Shown in pieces: positions 59,677-60,507 of a stretch of 60,507 bases of DNA; position 1 is the stretch's first letter, and the number at the start of each line of letters is the position of its first letter. The notes under the pieces are model-generated. The model saw only the letters and a list, made by a program, of their open reading frames with translations. It was not told the origin of the DNA and did no database searches. Both the position numbers and the translations under genes were made by a program. Location of the stretch: NCBI GenBank assembly GCA_000320545.1, contig ADNK01002468.1, forward strand, positions 5,001 through 65,507. The letters run 5' to 3'. This DNA comes from Bigelowiella natans CCMP2755 (taxonomy: Eukaryota; Cercozoa; Chlorarachniophyceae).

Positions 59677-60330
59677 GAAAGAACAATACGTTTTCATGAA
59701 GATATGTGCTGGTGCTGCGCCCACGACGAAGACAACGTCCTTAGAGAAGAATACGATTCTGTGCCCGCTGTCGGACGACAGCGGGCAGGCGAGCATGCAG
59801 TTCTCCAAGTAGATCTGCGATGACATGATTGAGTTGTTACTTGTTCATCCCACCACCACCATCACACCCGAAGCATTTTACGGGGAGAGCGGCTTCACAA
59901 ACGGGAAATATATTTAACCACATATAGCAGCAAGCACACATCCTATGGAGCTTCTAGTATTTTTAAAAGCACACAGAGAGGTGATAATGTGTAGATCCTA
60001 ACCGAGCCCTGCTGCTGTGGCTCAACAACAGCATGGTATTAGAGATATAACGCATAATACACGCTGCATGCAAGAACGGCTCACACATCGTATTACCTCC
60101 ATCGCCCACGCCCAAGGATCGTCTTCCGCTTCATTGGCCTCGCTCCTGTCCTTCTCCCCTTTCTTTGCCCCCTCTCCATTCGCCGCGGAGATGGTTTGGC
60201 GGTGTGACGAAGGGGGGGAGGAGGAGGAGGAGGAGGAGAAGAGGGAGCTGGCCATTTGAGAGACGGCAGGACTGACGTAGAACTGAAGCGAGTTCATCAG
60301 TTCCAGCAGAAATCGGTTCACATACGTTAC
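38407..60330 (-). CDS. VPS13: VPS13 family lipid-transfer protein, 5' end outside window
   Basis: VPS13 proteins are very large rod-like channels that move glycerolipids between organelles at membrane contacts. I trace about 42 exons. From 58177 to the stop at 38407, 37 exons join with consistent phases and encode 4,397 codons; upstream pieces add about 450 more. Examples are 57809-58177, 56639-57297, 49628-51282, 45644-47458, 44493-45504, 42544-42981, 40751-40930, 39350-39593 and 38407-38511. Family marks in order: EFYDADD loop, NVSLSPDLL / VLCNNCGVPLRF, the adaptor-binding repeats (TLTPRIILIN, FQWTDFRKK, PFRIENCTPFPLSFHQKG, YAWD), GPTRVLRI, VSVKLGGLGVSIID, VQIDNNL..HPVVL, MDALGNPFGLFSSLGQGLYD, GVTGIVRAPI, GVVVKPVAGAFG, RVRPPKEFG, and a C-terminal VLVLTSERLVCL. 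C2 and PH-like inserts and long acidic loops are unusual. Exon boundaries between 58.4 and 59.7 kb are uncertain. Confidence 0.92.
39725..39768. repeat. (TA)n microsatellite in a VPS13 intron
   Basis: TA array within the intron between exons 39917-40073 and 39350-39593. Confidence 0.9.
40201..40246. repeat. (CT)n microsatellite in a VPS13 intron
   Basis: CT dinucleotides with one CTTT interruption, in the intron between exons 40286-40333 and 39917-40073. Confidence 0.85.
40381..40429. repeat. (CAGTAG)n hexanucleotide repeat in a VPS13 intron
   Basis: About eight units of GCAGTA in the intron between exons 40473-40539 and 40286-40333. The frame across it reads AVAVAV but has no coding support. 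Confidence 0.9.
41013..41044. repeat. (TC)n microsatellite in a VPS13 intron
   Basis: Pure TC array in the intron between exons 41173-41205 and 40751-40930. Confidence 0.9.
41483..41517. repeat. (GGGA)n repeat in a VPS13 intron
   Basis: About eight GGGA units, which on the sense (minus) strand form a pyrimidine-rich tract close to the acceptor at 41462. Confidence 0.85.
43357..43437. repeat. (CA)n / (TA)n compound repeat in a VPS13 intron
   Basis: A CA array followed by TA arrays, just upstream (minus strand) of the 14-codon exon 43296-43337. Confidence 0.85.
44326..44388. repeat. (CA)n(GA)n compound microsatellite in a VPS13 intron
   Basis: About 16 CA then about 15 GA dinucleotides, in the intron between exons 44493-45504 and 43597-44204. 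On the sense strand it reads (TC)n(TG)n. Confidence 0.95.
45380..46380 (-). other. Split PH-like domain inside VPS13
   Basis: A first half reads GHLTLCQPSS, then YEVRATLFQHIFCLHKLD. After a highly acidic insert of about 190 residues with a 12-Asp run, a second half reads NVIALSLAGARI, then WLIRVEL. The next exon supplies PSLLLEMGSMQERNHWLMAL. The order of strands and the closing E..R..W..AL helix resemble a PH fold. The intron at 45505-45643 falls within it. Fold assignment is by pattern only. Confidence 0.5.
47561..47592. repeat. (ATC)n repeat in a VPS13 intron
   Basis: About ten ATC units in the intron between exons 47695-47809 and 45644-47458. A similar ATC array at 46180-46215 is coding and gives the poly-Asp run of the PH-like insert. 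Confidence 0.85.
49136..49170 (-). repeat. Coding CAG repeat (poly-Gln) in VPS13
   Basis: Eleven consecutive Gln codons (CAG on the minus strand) within exon 48726-49439, after LPL and before GHHEEN. Confidence 0.9.
51080..51752 (-). other. C2-like domain inserted in VPS13
   Basis: The end of exon 51535-51752 reads DPSITVRLLDANGKLVLKTQ. The next exon reads FDHKLTLSRDALQKLRTLQV, ELYDDRVAFDMLLARTEITI. The order polar partner, K-T-x, F-x-x-x-L/F strand, L-x-V-E-L-Y/W-D-D-R and a following L...I.I is that of a C2 beta-sandwich. Some plant VPS13 proteins are known to contain C2 domains. The Ca2+-binding Asp set is incomplete by eye. Confidence 0.55.
53831..53873. repeat. (TA)n microsatellite in a VPS13 intron
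   Basis: TA array in the intron between exons 53939-54204 and 53416-53720. Confidence 0.9.
55625..55659. repeat. (CA)n microsatellite in a VPS13 intron
   Basis: CA array in the intron between exons 55747-56394 and 55283-55535. Confidence 0.9.
56567..56630. repeat. (CT)n(CA)n compound microsatellite in a VPS13 intron
   Basis: About 17 CT then about 11 CA dinucleotides, only 10-70 bp downstream (minus strand) of the donor of exon 56639-57297. Confidence 0.92.
58252..58337. repeat. (AAC)n repeat beginning at an intron donor
   Basis: On the sense (minus) strand the intron starts TTTCAG|GTTGTTGTTG and continues with imperfect GTT/GTGGTG repeats. The splice donor is therefore itself the first unit of the repeat. 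Confidence 0.75.
59280..59307. repeat. (GT)n microsatellite in a VPS13 intron
   Basis: GT array just upstream (minus strand) of exon 58338 to about 59.2 kb. Confidence 0.9.
59611..59673. repeat. (AC)n(AG)n compound microsatellite in a VPS13 intron
   Basis: About 14 AC then about 16 AG dinucleotides, starting 17 bp inside the intron after exon 59690-59814. It has the same composition and order as the array at 44326-44388. Confidence 0.95.
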
Positions 60331-60507
60331 CTAGCAACCCAACTGTTGTTGAGCCACAGCAGCAGGGCTCGGTTAGGATCTACACATTATCACCTCTCTG
60401 TGTGCTTTTAAAAATACTAGAAGCTCCATAGGATGTGTGCTTGCTGCTATATGTGGTTAAATATATTTCCCGTTTGTGAAGCCGCTCTCCCCGTAAAATG
60501 CTTCGGG
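59867..60507. repeat. Perfect 165-bp inverted repeat at the window end
   Basis: 59867-60031 and 60343-60507 are exact reverse complements, by eye, over 165 bases. The spacer of 311 bp holds VPS13 exon 60097-60330. The right arm ends exactly at the last base of the window. Confidence 0.93.

Overview
This is nuclear DNA of a eukaryotic microbe. Genes are broken by short GT-AG introns (about 55-240 bp), and the intergenic DNA is full of microsatellites and degenerate mobile-element debris. The proteins include typical eukaryotic families: a Prp5-type spliceosomal helicase, Sus1/ENY2, VPS13, an ABCC transporter and a scramblase. One enzyme carries a leader that looks like a secretory signal peptide followed by a transit peptide. 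That suggests an alga with a complex (secondary) plastid. The signal lacks the phenylalanine-centred motif usual in diatoms and their relatives, so a chlorarachniophyte-like host is possible, but the lineage cannot be fixed from this window. All splice models below were made by eye: donor, acceptor and reading phase were checked together, without transcripts.

Layout. 0-2.6 kb: microsatellites, a tandem duplication and a doubtful minus-strand gene. 2.6-5.3 kb (+): ankyrin-repeat protein. 6.2-8.9 kb (-): Lines/LINS1 homologue. 9.6-10.8 kb (+): small TKL-like kinase ending in a CaaX box. 11.7-16.0 kb (-): Prp5/DDX46 helicase with an unusual N-terminal pair of domains. 16-19.9 kb: repeat-rich, with two weak gene fragments. 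19.9-22.1 kb (+): FAD monooxygenase, probably plastid-targeted. 22.1-24.2 kb: repeats. 24.3-24.7 kb (+): Sus1/ENY2. 25.6-26.8 kb (-): phospholipid scramblase. 27.3-32.5 kb (+): ABCC/MRP transporter. 32.5-34.4 kb: a degenerate element with inverted termini. 34.5-35.7 kb (-): cAMP-receptor-like GPCR. 36.1-37.1 kb (+): SLC10-like carrier. 37.1-38.4 kb: a second copy of the repeat. 38.4-60.5 kb (-): the 3' part of a giant VPS13 gene, about 42 exons in view, with its 5' end outside the window.

There is no operon-like organisation. Two functional threads recur. One is gene expression: Prp5 acts at branch-site recognition, Sus1 in SAGA and mRNA export. The other is membranes and lipids: scramblase, VPS13 lipid transfer, ABCC, SLC10, GPCR and a prenylated kinase. 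I see no evidence that they are co-regulated. The last 165 bases are a perfect inverted copy of 59867-60031, which probably marks an assembly fold-back at a contig end.
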